From Candidatus Gottesmanbacteria bacterium RIFOXYB1_FULL_47_11 (GTDB lineage Bacteria; Patescibacteriota; Microgenomatia; UBA10105; UBA927), in contig MFKE01000019.1 in the NCBI GenBank assembly GCA_001779455.1, positions 1 through 33,177 on the forward strand: 33,177 nt of DNA, in the 5' to 3' direction. This document shows, piece after piece, positions 7,038-14,891 of the stretch. Below the pieces are notes generated by a model, which ran no database searches, had not been told where the DNA came from, and saw only the letters and a list, made by a program, of their open reading frames with translations. Every line of letters starts with the position of its first letter. Position 1 is the first letter of the stretch. The position numbers and the translations under genes are program-made.

Positions 7038-8135
7038 ATGAAAAAATATTTTATTGCTTTATTAGTTCTTTGTGCATCTGTTTTTTCGAGTTTATTTTTC
7101 AGCCCGATTGTATTGGCCCAGGAAGAAACACTCGAGGGAGAAGTCGCCCGGATTGTAGAAGAAAAGCAAATTATTCCTGTGGGAGCAAAAGAACTTCAGT
7201 TGTATCAAAAACTTCAAATATTGATTACCAAGGGATCATTGAAAGACAAAACAATAATTATTGAGAACGGTACTATGGCAATGAGCAATGTACAAAAGTA
7301 TGCTGTTGGCGACGAGCTGGTAATACATGCAGGGAAAGATTTTGAGGGTAATGACATGTTTTACATTACCGATTATGTCAGGCGGAGCGCCCTATTCTGG
7401 TTATTTTTCATTTTTGTGATTATGGCAGTAATAATTGGTCGTTGGCAGGGGGCTACGTCTCTGATCGGAATGGCGATCTCTTTTCTGATCATTTTCACCT
7501 TTATTCTTCCTAAGATTTCTGCAGGAAATGATCCCGTTTGGACTTCTATTTTAGGGTCACTGATGATTATTCCCGCTACGTTTCTTTTATCTCATGGTGT
7601 AAATAAAAAGACGGTAATAGCCATTATAGGAACACTCGTTGCTCTTGTTATCACCGGGTTATTGGCTAATGCTTTTGTGGCAGCAGCCAAACTGACAGGA
7701 TTTTCTTCTGAAGAGGCTAGCTTCTTGCAGGCGTATCATCCGGGTCTTATCAACATGAAAGGTTTACTTTTAGCCGGAATTATTATAGGTGTTTTGGGGG
7801 TTTTAGATGACATTACTATTTCTCAATCGGCAATAGTCAAACAGCTCAAAGAAGCTGATCCCGGGCTCGAAGCAGACGATCTGTACAAAAAAGCCATGGC
7901 GGTCGGAAGAGACCATATTGCTTCAATGGTAAATACGTTAATTTTAGTGTATACGGGCGCTGCTCTGCCTCTGCTTCTTATTTTTATCAACAACCCTCAC
8001 CCTTTTTCTGAAATAGTTAATTACGAAATTATCGCTGACGAGATAGTAAGAACATTGGTTGGAAGCATTGGTTTGATAGTAGCCGTGCCAATTACAACGC
8101 TCATTGCGGCGTTTGCCGCTGAAGGGAAAGCTTAA
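7038..8135 (+). CDS. YibE/F family multipass membrane protein
   Basis: The protein has 365 residues. A signal peptide (cleavage near SPIVLAQ, residue 27) leads to an extracytoplasmic domain of about 95 residues and then seven or so membrane helices. The family is recognised by the arrangement of a soluble domain before a transmembrane block containing RWQGATSLIGMAISFLIIF, the segment GVLGVLDDITISQSA, and GRDHIASMVNTLILVYTG. The acidic LDDITISQ stretch inside the membrane region looks like an ion or substrate site. YibE/F proteins are of unknown function and proposed to be transporters. The gene follows DUF134 after 8 nt and lies 4 nt before a ZIP transporter, so all four genes from 6459 to 8877 probably form one operon. 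Confidence 0.83.
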   Translation: MKKYFIALLVLCASVFSSLFFSPIVLAQEETLEGEVARIVEEKQIIPVGAKELQLYQKLQILITKGSLKDKTIIIENGTMAMSNVQKYAVGDELVIHAGKDFEGNDMFYITDYVRRSALFWLFFIFVIMAVIIGRWQGATSLIGMAISFLIIFTFILPKISAGNDPVWTSILGSLMIIPATFLLSHGVNKKTVIAIIGTLVALVITGLLANAFVAAAKLTGFSSEEASFLQAYHPGLINMKGLLLAGIIIGVLGVLDDITISQSAIVKQLKEADPGLEADDLYKKAMAVGRDHIASMVNTLILVYTGAALPLLLIFINNPHPFSEIVNYEIIADEIVRTLVGSIGLIVAVPITTLIAAFAAEGKA

Positions 8136-8139
8136 TCAT

Positions 8140-8877
8140 ATGGAAGTTCTTCTGTATATCATTATTGCTTCATTTTTAATTAGTGCAGGGGCGCTTATCG
8201 GAGTTTTTACTTTTTCAATGCAGGAGGAAAAACTTGAAAAAATTCTCATTTTCATGGTTTCTCTTTCGGCGGGGGCCTTGATGGGGGGAGCATTTCTTCA
8301 TCTTTTACCCGAAGCTTCTGAAAAACTGGAAGATGCAAGCGTTTATGGTACGGTTTTGTTTTCATTTATCATCTTTTTCTTTGTAGAAAAACTATTACAC
8401 TGGCGTCACTGCCATAAGGGTCGGTGTGCTGTGCATACCTTTGGATACATGAATCTCTTTGGTGATGCGGTGCATAATTTTATTGACGGACTGATTATAT
8501 CAGCAACGTTTATGACGGATATCAGACTGGGTGTGGTTACCACATTTGCCGTAGCACTCCATGAGATTCCTCAGGAGATAGGGGATTTTGGGGTCCTTTT
8601 GTATGCAGGATTTACAAAACAAAAAGCATTAGCGGCTAACTTCATGGTCGCAATAACCGTTATTATTGGCGGCATTGTGGGGTATTTTCTTTCTTTTCAA
8701 ATAGAAAGCTTTCAAGCGTACCTTTTGCCTTTTGCTGCAGGTGGTTTTATTTATATTGCAGCCTCGGATTTGATGCCTGAAATCAGGAAAGAAAAAAATC
8801 TTAACAAATCTTTATTATCCTTTTGTATTTTTTTAGCAGGCATCGCTATAATGTTTTTGGTTAAGACTATTCATTAA
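8140..8877 (+). CDS. ZIP family metal transporter (second, distinct subtype)
   Basis: This 245-residue protein is a ZIP transporter of a different subtype from the one at 5609. Metal-site helices are HNFIDG (residues 112-117) and HEIPQE (141-146), followed by GDFGVLL as in the eukaryote-like ZIP branch. A loop at 87-99 (HWRHCHKGRCAVH) is rich in His and Cys and probably binds zinc on the cytoplasmic side. I chose the ATG at 8140, because the frame upstream of it (from 8104) only re-reads the end of the YibE/F gene. The gene starts 4 nt after the previous stop, and GAAGGGAAAG upstream may serve as a ribosome binding site. It is probably the last gene of the operon that starts at 6459. Confidence 0.86.
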   Translation: MEVLLYIIIASFLISAGALIGVFTFSMQEEKLEKILIFMVSLSAGALMGGAFLHLLPEASEKLEDASVYGTVLFSFIIFFFVEKLLHWRHCHKGRCAVHTFGYMNLFGDAVHNFIDGLIISATFMTDIRLGVVTTFAVALHEIPQEIGDFGVLLYAGFTKQKALAANFMVAITVIIGGIVGYFLSFQIESFQAYLLPFAAGGFIYIAASDLMPEIRKEKNLNKSLLSFCIFLAGIAIMFLVKTIH

Positions 8878-8901
8878 AAAAAATTTAGTATAATTTCCGA
8901 A

Positions 8902-9990
8902 ATGATAAAGACACTATTTACAATATTTATCTCCATTATATATTTTGTGTTTTTGACGACCCCGATTTACGCACAAAATGCAACGGCAAAAATTTATTTT
9001 TTCTATGGGATTGGATGCCCGCATTGCTCTATCGTTGAACAGTATTTTGAAAAGAAGGATCTATACGCCAAATATCCGATTGAAAAGAAAGAAATATATT
9101 TCGACAGAGACAATGCCGTTTTCTTTAACTCCACGCTTGATACCTTAGGTGTGCCGGGGGACGCCCGCGGCGTACCGATGGTTGTTATGGGAGATCAGGT
9201 TATTATCGGAGATAAGCCGATTGTCGACGGATTTATTTCCAAAGCAGATGTGTTTTTACAACGTTATTCCGGTCCACCGAAAGGCGAAAATCCAAAACAA
9301 CCGGATGTACAAAAGTCGAATTTAACCCTGGCGGCTGTTATTGCCGGGGCTCTTGTTGACGCTATAAACCCATGTGAGTTTGCGGTTCTTATCATCCTTA
9401 TGACCACGATTCTCGGAACCGGCAATGCAAAAAAAGCTTTTCGTACGGGGCTTGCCTTTTCTGCTTCCATATTTATTTCATATTTCCTCATGGGACTGGG
9501 TCTTTATAAAGCATTAAGCTTGGGGGCAATGTCGAGTTGGTTTTTTACACTTATCGCATGGATCGCAATTCTTTTGGGGCTGGCGAATCTCAAGGATTAC
9601 TTCTGGTATGGGAAAGGATTTCTCATGGAGGTGCCGCTATCATGGCGCCCACGGCTGAAAGCACTTATTCATTCGGTTACATCTCCCAAAGGCGCGTTTT
9701 TTATAGGGTTCTTAGTCAGTTTATTTCTACTTCCGTGTACCAGCGGGCCGTATATTGTCATTCTGGGCATGCTTGCCAAAAAAGTATTTGATGTTCAGGC
9801 AATAGTGTACCTATTGCTCTACAATTTTATTTTTATATCTCCCATGGTTCTTATATCGTGGGCCGTGTACAATGGGTTCAATCCTGCGAAAGCAGAAGAG
9901 ATTCGTCAAAAACGTCTTCGAACGCTTCATCTGATTGCCGGAGTTGTCATGATTCTTATGGGTATAGTGCTTTTGATGGGCTGGATTTAA
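8902..9990 (+). CDS. Thioredoxin-like domain fused to a CcdA/DsbD-like membrane domain
   Basis: The protein has 362 residues. A signal peptide (1-24) leads to a thioredoxin-like domain outside the cell with the redox motif CPHC (C39-C42) and a cis-Pro loop GVPMVV. From about residue 140 there are six membrane helices of the CcdA/DsbD type. These contain one Cys in NPCEF (C158) and one in LPCTSGPY (C279), the pair that in DsbD carries electrons across the membrane. The protein therefore looks like a self-contained route for moving reducing power from cytoplasmic thioredoxin to a surface thiol domain. A TATAAT box (8889-8894) ends 7 nt before the ATG, so it is probably transcribed as its own leaderless mRNA. 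The partner substrates are unknown. Confidence 0.85.
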   Translation: MIKTLFTIFISIIYFVFLTTPIYAQNATAKIYFFYGIGCPHCSIVEQYFEKKDLYAKYPIEKKEIYFDRDNAVFFNSTLDTLGVPGDARGVPMVVMGDQVIIGDKPIVDGFISKADVFLQRYSGPPKGENPKQPDVQKSNLTLAAVIAGALVDAINPCEFAVLIILMTTILGTGNAKKAFRTGLAFSASIFISYFLMGLGLYKALSLGAMSSWFFTLIAWIAILLGLANLKDYFWYGKGFLMEVPLSWRPRLKALIHSVTSPKGAFFIGFLVSLFLLPCTSGPYIVILGMLAKKVFDVQAIVYLLLYNFIFISPMVLISWAVYNGFNPAKAEEIRQKRLRTLHLIAGVVMILMGIVLLMGWI

Positions 9991-10068
9991 TACATGATCT
10001 GAAATTGTCCCCGTAAGCGAGCAAAATTATTTGGAGTATGACGTTCGGATTTTTGGTATACTACGCGT

Positions 10069-10815
10069 ATGAAACAATCAGAAGATATTAAAAAAATCAT
10101 TAAAAAATCTTATGGGGATATCGCTCAATCCTCAGGAGGCTGCGGATGCAGTAGTTGCGGATGCGATTCGAATCAGAGCGTCCAGAGACAATCCGGACAA
10201 ATGGGGTATTCACAGGACGAAATGAAACAAGCCCCTTCCGGTTCTAATTTGGGTCTGGGTTGCGGTAATCCCGTTGCTATTGCTTCATTAAAAGAGGGTG
10301 ACGTGGTTGTGGATTTGGGTTCGGGAGCCGGCTTTGATGCTTTTTTGGCCTCTTCCAAAGTCGGGAAAACAGGTAAAGTGATCGGCGTAGATATGACGGA
10401 TGAGATGCTTGAGAAAGCAAGAGAAAATGCCAAAAGGGGTAATTACAGCAATATTGAATTTCGAAAAGGAGATATTGAAGACCTGCCTATTGAAGACGGC
10501 TCAGCTGATGTGATTATCTCCAATTGTGTGATCAATCTTGCCCCCGACAAAAGAAAAGTATTTCAAGAAGCATATCGCGTACTTAAACCGGGCGGAAGGC
10601 TCATGGCATCCGATGTTGTTTTAATACAGCCATTACCGGAAGAATTGAAAAGAGACGAAGAGCTGTTGGTCGGTTGTGTCAGCGGAGCAATCCTGAAACA
10701 GGACTACCTGCGTCTTTTGGAAAAAGCAGGATTTACCCATACGACAATTCACAAAGAAACGCCCGCCTTTTTACCGGATTACGGATTAAGCATTACCTAT
10801 TCAGTAGTAAAGTAG
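10069..10815 (+). CDS. arsM: Arsenite S-adenosylmethionine methyltransferase (ArsM)
   Basis: ArsM methylates trivalent arsenite using SAM, which detoxifies it and yields volatile products. The 248-residue protein has the SAM-binding loop VDLGSGAGFD (81-90) and the follow-on acidic GVDMT (106-110). Cysteines corresponding to the arsenic ligands are present in NLGLGCGNP (C65), ISNCVINL (C153) and LVGCVSGA (C203). An extra N-terminal cluster CGCSSCGC (C25, C27, C30, C32) may help bind arsenic or another metal. The family usually has about 240-280 residues, so it looks complete. An extended -10 (TGG TATACT, 10054-10062) ends 6 nt before the ATG, suggesting a leaderless mRNA. No arsenite efflux pump or arsenate reductase is visible in the window. 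Confidence 0.9.
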   Translation: MKQSEDIKKIIKKSYGDIAQSSGGCGCSSCGCDSNQSVQRQSGQMGYSQDEMKQAPSGSNLGLGCGNPVAIASLKEGDVVVDLGSGAGFDAFLASSKVGKTGKVIGVDMTDEMLEKARENAKRGNYSNIEFRKGDIEDLPIEDGSADVIISNCVINLAPDKRKVFQEAYRVLKPGGRLMASDVVLIQPLPEELKRDEELLVGCVSGAILKQDYLRLLEKAGFTHTTIHKETPAFLPDYGLSITYSVVK

Positions 10816-10829
10816 AAGGTCCGAACTCT

Positions 10830-11228
10830 ATGTTTATTAAGCTATACATGATTGCGCTGTCGGTCTTTTTTGCCATTGATATGGTGTGGCTTGGGCTAGT
10901 GGCAAAGAATTTTTATTCCAAACAGATCGGATTTTTGATGAAAACAGATGTTAATTGGCTTGCCGCAGTTCTTTTTTATCTTCTTTTTATTGTCGGTGTT
11001 GTCGTATTTGTTATTATGCCGGCGGTCGGACAGAAATCCTGGGTACACGCGCTTGGGTACGGGGCTCTGTTTGGTTTAATTACCTATGCGACATACGATC
11101 TAACAAACCTTGCGACTGTTAAAAATTGGCCACTAGCCGTAACCGTTGTTGATTTGATCTGGGGCATGACACTTGCATCTTCTGTATCTGTCATAACCTA
11201 TTTTATTGCGAACAAACTCAGGCTATGA
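10830..11228 (+). CDS. DUF2177 family membrane protein
   Basis: The protein has 132 residues and about four membrane helices. It matches DUF2177: MFIKLYMIALSVFFAIDMVWLGLVAKNFY at the start, a conserved YGALFGLITYATYDLTNLATVKNWP in the middle, and DLIWGMTLAS near the end. Function unknown; the conserved polar residues in the third helix could form an active site. I chose the ATG at 10830, since the frame from 10674 only re-reads the arsM coding region. It starts 14 nt after the arsM stop codon with GAAGGT as a weak ribosome binding site, and its stop overlaps the next start as ATGA. It therefore probably belongs to the arsM transcript. Confidence 0.82.
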   Translation: MFIKLYMIALSVFFAIDMVWLGLVAKNFYSKQIGFLMKTDVNWLAAVLFYLLFIVGVVVFVIMPAVGQKSWVHALGYGALFGLITYATYDLTNLATVKNWPLAVTVVDLIWGMTLASSVSVITYFIANKLRL

Positions 11229-11995
11229 GTTATTACCCGCTTCTTGCACTCGTGCTTTTTGTATACATGAACTGCTGGTTTCTGATTTCTTTGGTTAAAA
11301 AAAGAAATGATGTTGCTGATATTGCCTGGGGTTTAGGATTTATCGTATTATCCTGGTCGGGATTATTGGTATCAGGTTTTTCTTTACGCGCCTTCATGGT
11401 AAATATCCTGGTGACTATTTGGGGAAGCCGGCTTGCATGGCATATCTATACGCGAAATCGGAATAAGAGAGAAGATTATCGGTATCTGGCATGGCGCAAC
11501 GAGTGGGGAAGATGGTTTTATATCCGCTCGTATCTGCAGGTATTCCTATTACAGGGGACATTCTTATTTTTAATTGTACAACCGGTTGTATATATCAATG
11601 CGTTTGGCGCCGCTCCGTTTCAAATTACTGACGTTGTCGGAGTAGCAGTATGGCTCATCGGGTTTTATTTTGAACATACGGGCGATCGTCAGTTAAAACA
11701 GTTTGTTTCAAACCCTTCCAATAAAGGGAAAATAATGGATCAGGGTTTATGGCGGTATTCCAGACACCCGAATTATTTCGGTGAAGTTGCCCAGTGGTGG
11801 GGGCTATTTTTTATAGCTCTATCTGTCCCGGGGGCAATATTTACCATTATCGGTCCGTTAACCATTACCTTTTTGATACTCTTTGTTTCTGGGGTACCTC
11901 TTTTGGAGAAGAAGTACGCCGGGAGAGCAGATTTTGAGGAGTATAAAAAGCGGACGAGTGTTTTTTTCCCTCTGCCTCCGAAGAAAATGCAGTAA
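11225..11995 (+). CDS. DUF1295 family membrane protein (steroid 5-alpha-reductase-like)
   Basis: The protein has 256 residues and about six membrane helices. It belongs to DUF1295, related to steroid 5-alpha-reductases and isoprenylcysteine methyltransferases. The signature is RYSRHPNYFGEVAQWWG (177-193), the region that binds NADPH or SAM in the relatives; DVADIAWGLGF (29-39) near the N-terminus is also typical. A membrane-embedded reductase of a lipid or isoprenoid is likely, but the substrate is unknown. The start codon overlaps the stop of the DUF2177 gene (ATGA at 11225-11228). DUF2177 and DUF1295 are often neighbours, which suggests that they work on the same compound. Confidence 0.85.
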   Translation: MSYYPLLALVLFVYMNCWFLISLVKKRNDVADIAWGLGFIVLSWSGLLVSGFSLRAFMVNILVTIWGSRLAWHIYTRNRNKREDYRYLAWRNEWGRWFYIRSYLQVFLLQGTFLFLIVQPVVYINAFGAAPFQITDVVGVAVWLIGFYFEHTGDRQLKQFVSNPSNKGKIMDQGLWRYSRHPNYFGEVAQWWGLFFIALSVPGAIFTIIGPLTITFLILFVSGVPLLEKKYAGRADFEEYKKRTSVFFPLPPKKMQ

Positions 11996-12001
11996 TAATC
12001 T

Positions 12002-12343
12002 ATGCGCATTTGGGATATTCATCCGAAATATTTGTGCCGGAAACATTTACTTGCTGAGCACAGGGAGCTTCATGGCCTTTGGAATATTTTAACCATACAC
12101 AAGGGGAAGGGAGGATATTCCCGTCATCCGGAAACAATCCGCTGGATCGGAAAAACCCTTGCTCTTTTCAACAGGCACGAGGCGCTTGTAAAGGAATTTA
12201 CCCGCCGGGGATATCAACATCTCACACCGCTAAACAAAAAATATGCCCATGGGGAAAATTATCAACGTGTCTACATCAATACGATTTCGGAACAAAAAAC
12301 AATGTTACAAGACAAACAATGTGACTGTTTATTGCATAGGTAA
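12002..12343 (+). CDS. Pyrimidine dimer DNA glycosylase-like protein (T4 endonuclease V family)
   Basis: The protein has 113 residues and resembles T4 endonuclease V, which removes UV-induced pyrimidine dimers. MRIWDIHPKYLCRKHLLAEH (1-20) and the following RELHGLW match the phage enzyme's QHLMAEYREL region, and E22 aligns with the catalytic Glu23. YSRHPETIRW and FTRRGYQHLTPL follow as in cellular members. In T4 the nucleophile is the amino group of Thr2 after Met removal; here residue 2 is Arg, which normally blocks Met removal. The gene starts 6 nt after the DUF1295 stop and has no clear ribosome binding site. It may be co-transcribed by chance with the metal block. The last 20 residues are Cys-containing (CDCLLHR) and less typical. 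Confidence 0.72.
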   Translation: MRIWDIHPKYLCRKHLLAEHRELHGLWNILTIHKGKGGYSRHPETIRWIGKTLALFNRHEALVKEFTRRGYQHLTPLNKKYAHGENYQRVYINTISEQKTMLQDKQCDCLLHR

Positions 12344-12362
12344 ATAATAATAAAATGCCTCG

Positions 12363-13304
12363 ATGAAATCTGTAAGAATTTTATTAATCAGCGGGGTTGC
12401 TTTAGTCGGCTTATATCTTCTGCTGAATCAGCTGGTAAAACTAGAAAGAGCCAATTCACATGTTATCAGCCCGCTCACGGACGCGACAGTCACTACTTCT
12501 ACCGTAATTCCGCCTGTTAAAGACAGAAGTCAGGCGAATTCAGAGCGGCTCAAAGATGTTGTAGATGGGGCTCTGGAGGGGGCAACGGGATCATACGGGA
12601 TATATATCAAAAATCTCAAAACCGGAGAATCGTATGTTTCCGGCGAACATAACGTATTTGATTCTGCGAGTTTGTATAAACTGTGGGTTATGGCGGTTGT
12701 CTACCAAAAAATCCAGGACGAGCAGTTTACGGAAGACCAGGTATTGCGTGAAGACGTGTTTGTGCTTAATCAAAAATTCGACATTGACCCGGAACTTGCT
12801 GAAAAAACCGAAGGCGTTATCACATTTTCCGTCCGCGAAGCACTGCGCCAGATGATTACCGTTTCCGATAATTATGCGGCACTCCTCCTTACGGAGAAGA
12901 TAGGATTATCATCTGTTGCAACTTTTTTAAAAGAGAATGACTTGACTGAGTCTGCCGTGGGTACGACAGGCGGCCCCCCGACATCGACACCGTACGACAT
13001 AGAGCGGTTTCTTGAAAAACTGTACCGGGAAGATGTAGCGAACCCGAAATATACGGCGGAGATGATCGATCTGTTAAAAAATCAGAAATTAAACAATGGC
13101 ATCCCCAAATATCTACCCGACGCTTCCAGCGTAGCTAATAAAACAGGGGAAATTGACCGGTTTAAGCATGACGCCGGAATTATATATACAGACAACGGTG
13201 ATTATAGTATCGTCGTGATGTCAGAAAGCGCCTACCCGCCGGGAGCGCAGGAAAGAATAGCGCGGGTTTCAAAAGCCGTCTTTGATTATTTTACCCATAA
13301 ATAG
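12363..13304 (+). CDS. Membrane-anchored serine hydrolase of the class A beta-lactamase/PBP fold
   Basis: The protein has 313 residues. A membrane helix at about 5-24 is followed by a Thr/Pro-rich spacer and a penicillin-recognising domain. All three active-site motifs are present: SLYK (S103-K106), SDN (168-170) and KTG (260-262). The ExxLN motif that supplies the deacylating Glu166 in true class A beta-lactamases is not visible at the expected place after SDN. The protein may therefore act as a peptidoglycan peptidase or another hydrolase rather than as a resistance enzyme. TAAAAT (12351-12356) ends 6 nt before the ATG and no Shine-Dalgarno sequence is seen, so the transcript is predicted to be leaderless. 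Confidence 0.83.
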   Translation: MKSVRILLISGVALVGLYLLLNQLVKLERANSHVISPLTDATVTTSTVIPPVKDRSQANSERLKDVVDGALEGATGSYGIYIKNLKTGESYVSGEHNVFDSASLYKLWVMAVVYQKIQDEQFTEDQVLREDVFVLNQKFDIDPELAEKTEGVITFSVREALRQMITVSDNYAALLLTEKIGLSSVATFLKENDLTESAVGTTGGPPTSTPYDIERFLEKLYREDVANPKYTAEMIDLLKNQKLNNGIPKYLPDASSVANKTGEIDRFKHDAGIIYTDNGDYSIVVMSESAYPPGAQERIARVSKAVFDYFTHK

Positions 13305-13376
13305 TAGGCATTACCACCTCGTGAAAGAAAATAGCCCCGTTGTCTGTATTACATGTAGATAGGAGGTGAAACAATT

Positions 13377-13751
13377 ATGAACAAAACATCTATACTTCTT
13401 GGACTGACAGCGCTGGTTATCGCAGGTGCAGTAATTGCTCCTCAGGCAGTTCTTGCCTACAGAGGCGATCCGGCAGTCAAAGGTCCGAACTATACAGAAG
13501 AACGTCATACAGCGATGGAAAAAGCATTTGAGAATAAAGACTATGCTGCATGGCAAAATCTGATGCAAGGTCGAGGTAGAGTGACACAAGTTGTCAACAA
13601 AGACAATTTCGCAAAGTTTGCTCAGGCTCATGAATTAGCCGAGCAGGGAAAAACCGATGAAGCAAATAAAATAAAAGCTGAACTCGGACTTGGTCTGCGC
13701 AATGGAACAGGAATGGGTCAGGGAATGGGATATGGTAGAACAAGCCGTTAA
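13377..13751 (+). CDS. Small exported protein with a Gly/Met-rich tail
   Basis: The protein has 124 residues. A signal peptide (cleavage after QAVLA, residue 27) releases a mature protein of about 97 residues. It contains a helical repeat-like domain, EKAFENKDYAAWQNLM (about 48-63) and VVNKDNFAKFAQAHELAEQGKTDEA, and ends in GTGMGQGMGYGRTSR. Similar short domains occur in CPR exported proteins, but I know of no function. A strong ribosome binding site (AGGAGGTGA, 13361-13369) precedes the ATG with good spacing, so this is a leadered gene. It directly precedes an ECF sigma factor, and the Gly-Gln-rich tail resembles those encoded at 14366 and 14892, which suggests a joint system. Confidence 0.72.
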   Translation: MNKTSILLGLTALVIAGAVIAPQAVLAYRGDPAVKGPNYTEERHTAMEKAFENKDYAAWQNLMQGRGRVTQVVNKDNFAKFAQAHELAEQGKTDEANKIKAELGLGLRNGTGMGQGMGYGRTSR

Positions 13752-13762
13752 CCATCTTTGTA

Positions 13763-13805
13763 CGAAAGGCTGATACCTCACTTATATGACATGAGTGGGG
13801 TTTCG
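13763..13805 (+). terminator. Hairpin after the small exported protein gene, possible terminator
   Basis: ACCTCACT (13775-13782) pairs with AGTGGGGT (13794-13801), and the flanks CGAAA (13763-13767) and TTTCG (13801-13805) can extend the stem around an internal bulge. No U-run follows, so termination is uncertain. Confidence 0.35.
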
Positions 13806-13838
13806 GCATGATAAACAGGTATACTAAAGGCATATATC

Positions 13839-14387
13839 ATGAGAGATCTATCTACATTATCAGACGAAGAAGTTGTTGCTATTGTCCGTACAAAGGACAG
13901 GGACGTCTACGCAGAGATCATTAAGCGGTACCAGACCAAGCTTATGAGATATGCCGGGTATATCATGGGAGATGAACATAAAGGAGCAGATGTAGTACAG
14001 GAAGGATTTATCAAAGCATACGTGAATCTCAATGGGTTTGATACAAAAAAGAAATTCGGGAGCTGGATATACCGTATCGTGCACAATGAAGCAATGAATA
14101 TGCTGGGTAAACACAAAAGACAGGTGCCGATGGATGTCACACTTGAATTTGACAGCGGTATTAATTTGGAGGACGACTTTATTAAAAATGAGCTGGTTAG
14201 CCATGCTCACCACTGTCTTGAACAAATGCCCATACTGTACAAAGAACCGTTATCGCTTTTTTATCTGGAAGAAAAATCGTATGAAGAAATCAGTGATATA
14301 CTACGGATTCCCATCGGTACGGTCGGTACGCGTATCAACCGTGCCCGCGGAATCATGAAAAAACTATGTCAAAAACACATAACATAA
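13839..14387 (+). CDS. ECF-type RNA polymerase sigma factor
   Basis: The 182-residue protein has only sigma regions 2 and 4, as in extracytoplasmic-function sigma factors. Region 2 contains DVVQEGFIKAYVNLNGFD (about 51-68) and FGSWIYRIVHNEAMNML. Region 4 holds YLEEKSYEEISDILRIPIGTVGTRINRARGIMKKL, with the helix-turn-helix at IGTVGTRINRAR. ECF factors are normally held inactive by a membrane anti-sigma factor. The next gene encodes a membrane protein and overlaps this one by 22 nt, so it is a candidate for that role, though it has no recognisable anti-sigma domain. TATACT (13820-13825) lies 13 nt before the ATG and no Shine-Dalgarno sequence is present, giving a very short leader of about 6 nt. 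Confidence 0.9.
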   Translation: MRDLSTLSDEEVVAIVRTKDRDVYAEIIKRYQTKLMRYAGYIMGDEHKGADVVQEGFIKAYVNLNGFDTKKKFGSWIYRIVHNEAMNMLGKHKRQVPMDVTLEFDSGINLEDDFIKNELVSHAHHCLEQMPILYKEPLSLFYLEEKSYEEISDILRIPIGTVGTRINRARGIMKKLCQKHIT

Positions 14388-14875
14388 CATCAACCAATTT
14401 CGAAAAAACCATAATGGCGAAAGTGAAATCTAATGAGATTTCGATGAAGCCACGGTGGTATTTTATCATGGGATCGCTGTTGACAATAGCAGGGTTAGTG
14501 GGCTTTAGTATCGGAACCATCTTCCTGACCAACGTCACGCTGTTTTTGATTCGCAGGCACGGACCCATGGGACAGTGGAGATTGCAGCAGCTATTGTCCA
14601 GTTTCCCGTTGTGGATACCGGTTCTTGCAATTTTTGGTATGGCGCTTGGAATATGGATGCTTCGAAAATATGACTTTTCTTACAAGAAAAACTTTTGGCT
14701 TATCATTCTCGGGTTTATCTTTTCCGTCATCCTTGCCGCTTTTGTGATTGACCAACTTGGTTTAAATGACATGTGGTCTCGTCAAGGTCCAATGAGACGT
14801 TTCTATCAGCAGATTGAAGGACAAGCGTTTCCAAGAGGACAAGGACAGGGAAGGGCGTTTGGTGTATACTACTAA
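14366..14875 (+). CDS. Membrane protein, candidate anti-sigma partner
   Basis: The 169-residue protein has a short cytoplasmic N-terminus (about 30 residues) and three membrane helices (about 32-54, 83-99 and 110-128). An extracytoplasmic tail of about 40 residues is rich in Gly, Gln and Arg (FPRGQGQGRAFG). I do not recognise a named family. The N-terminus is in the right place to hold the ECF sigma factor encoded just upstream, whose gene it overlaps by 22 nt. That is an inference from position only. An ATG at 14414 is an alternative start that would remove most of the N-terminal tail; I keep 14366 because overlapping starts are common in this window. Confidence 0.65.
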   Translation: MSKTHNITSTNFEKTIMAKVKSNEISMKPRWYFIMGSLLTIAGLVGFSIGTIFLTNVTLFLIRRHGPMGQWRLQQLLSSFPLWIPVLAIFGMALGIWMLRKYDFSYKKNFWLIILGFIFSVILAAFVIDQLGLNDMWSRQGPMRRFYQQIEGQAFPRGQGQGRAFGVYY

Positions 14876-14891
14876 TTGGAGGTAAAAATAT

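Noticed and set aside
12363..13304. Antibiotic-resistance beta-lactamase
   Set aside because: The three penicillin-fold motifs alone also fit peptidases, and the Glu needed for deacylation is not visible.
13315..13368. Possible masking of the ribosome binding site: CACCTC (13315-13320) can pair with GAGGTG (13363-13368)
   Set aside because: Only 6 bp across a 42-nt loop, and it is uncertain that both parts are on the same transcript; any AGGAGG-type site will find such a partner by chance.
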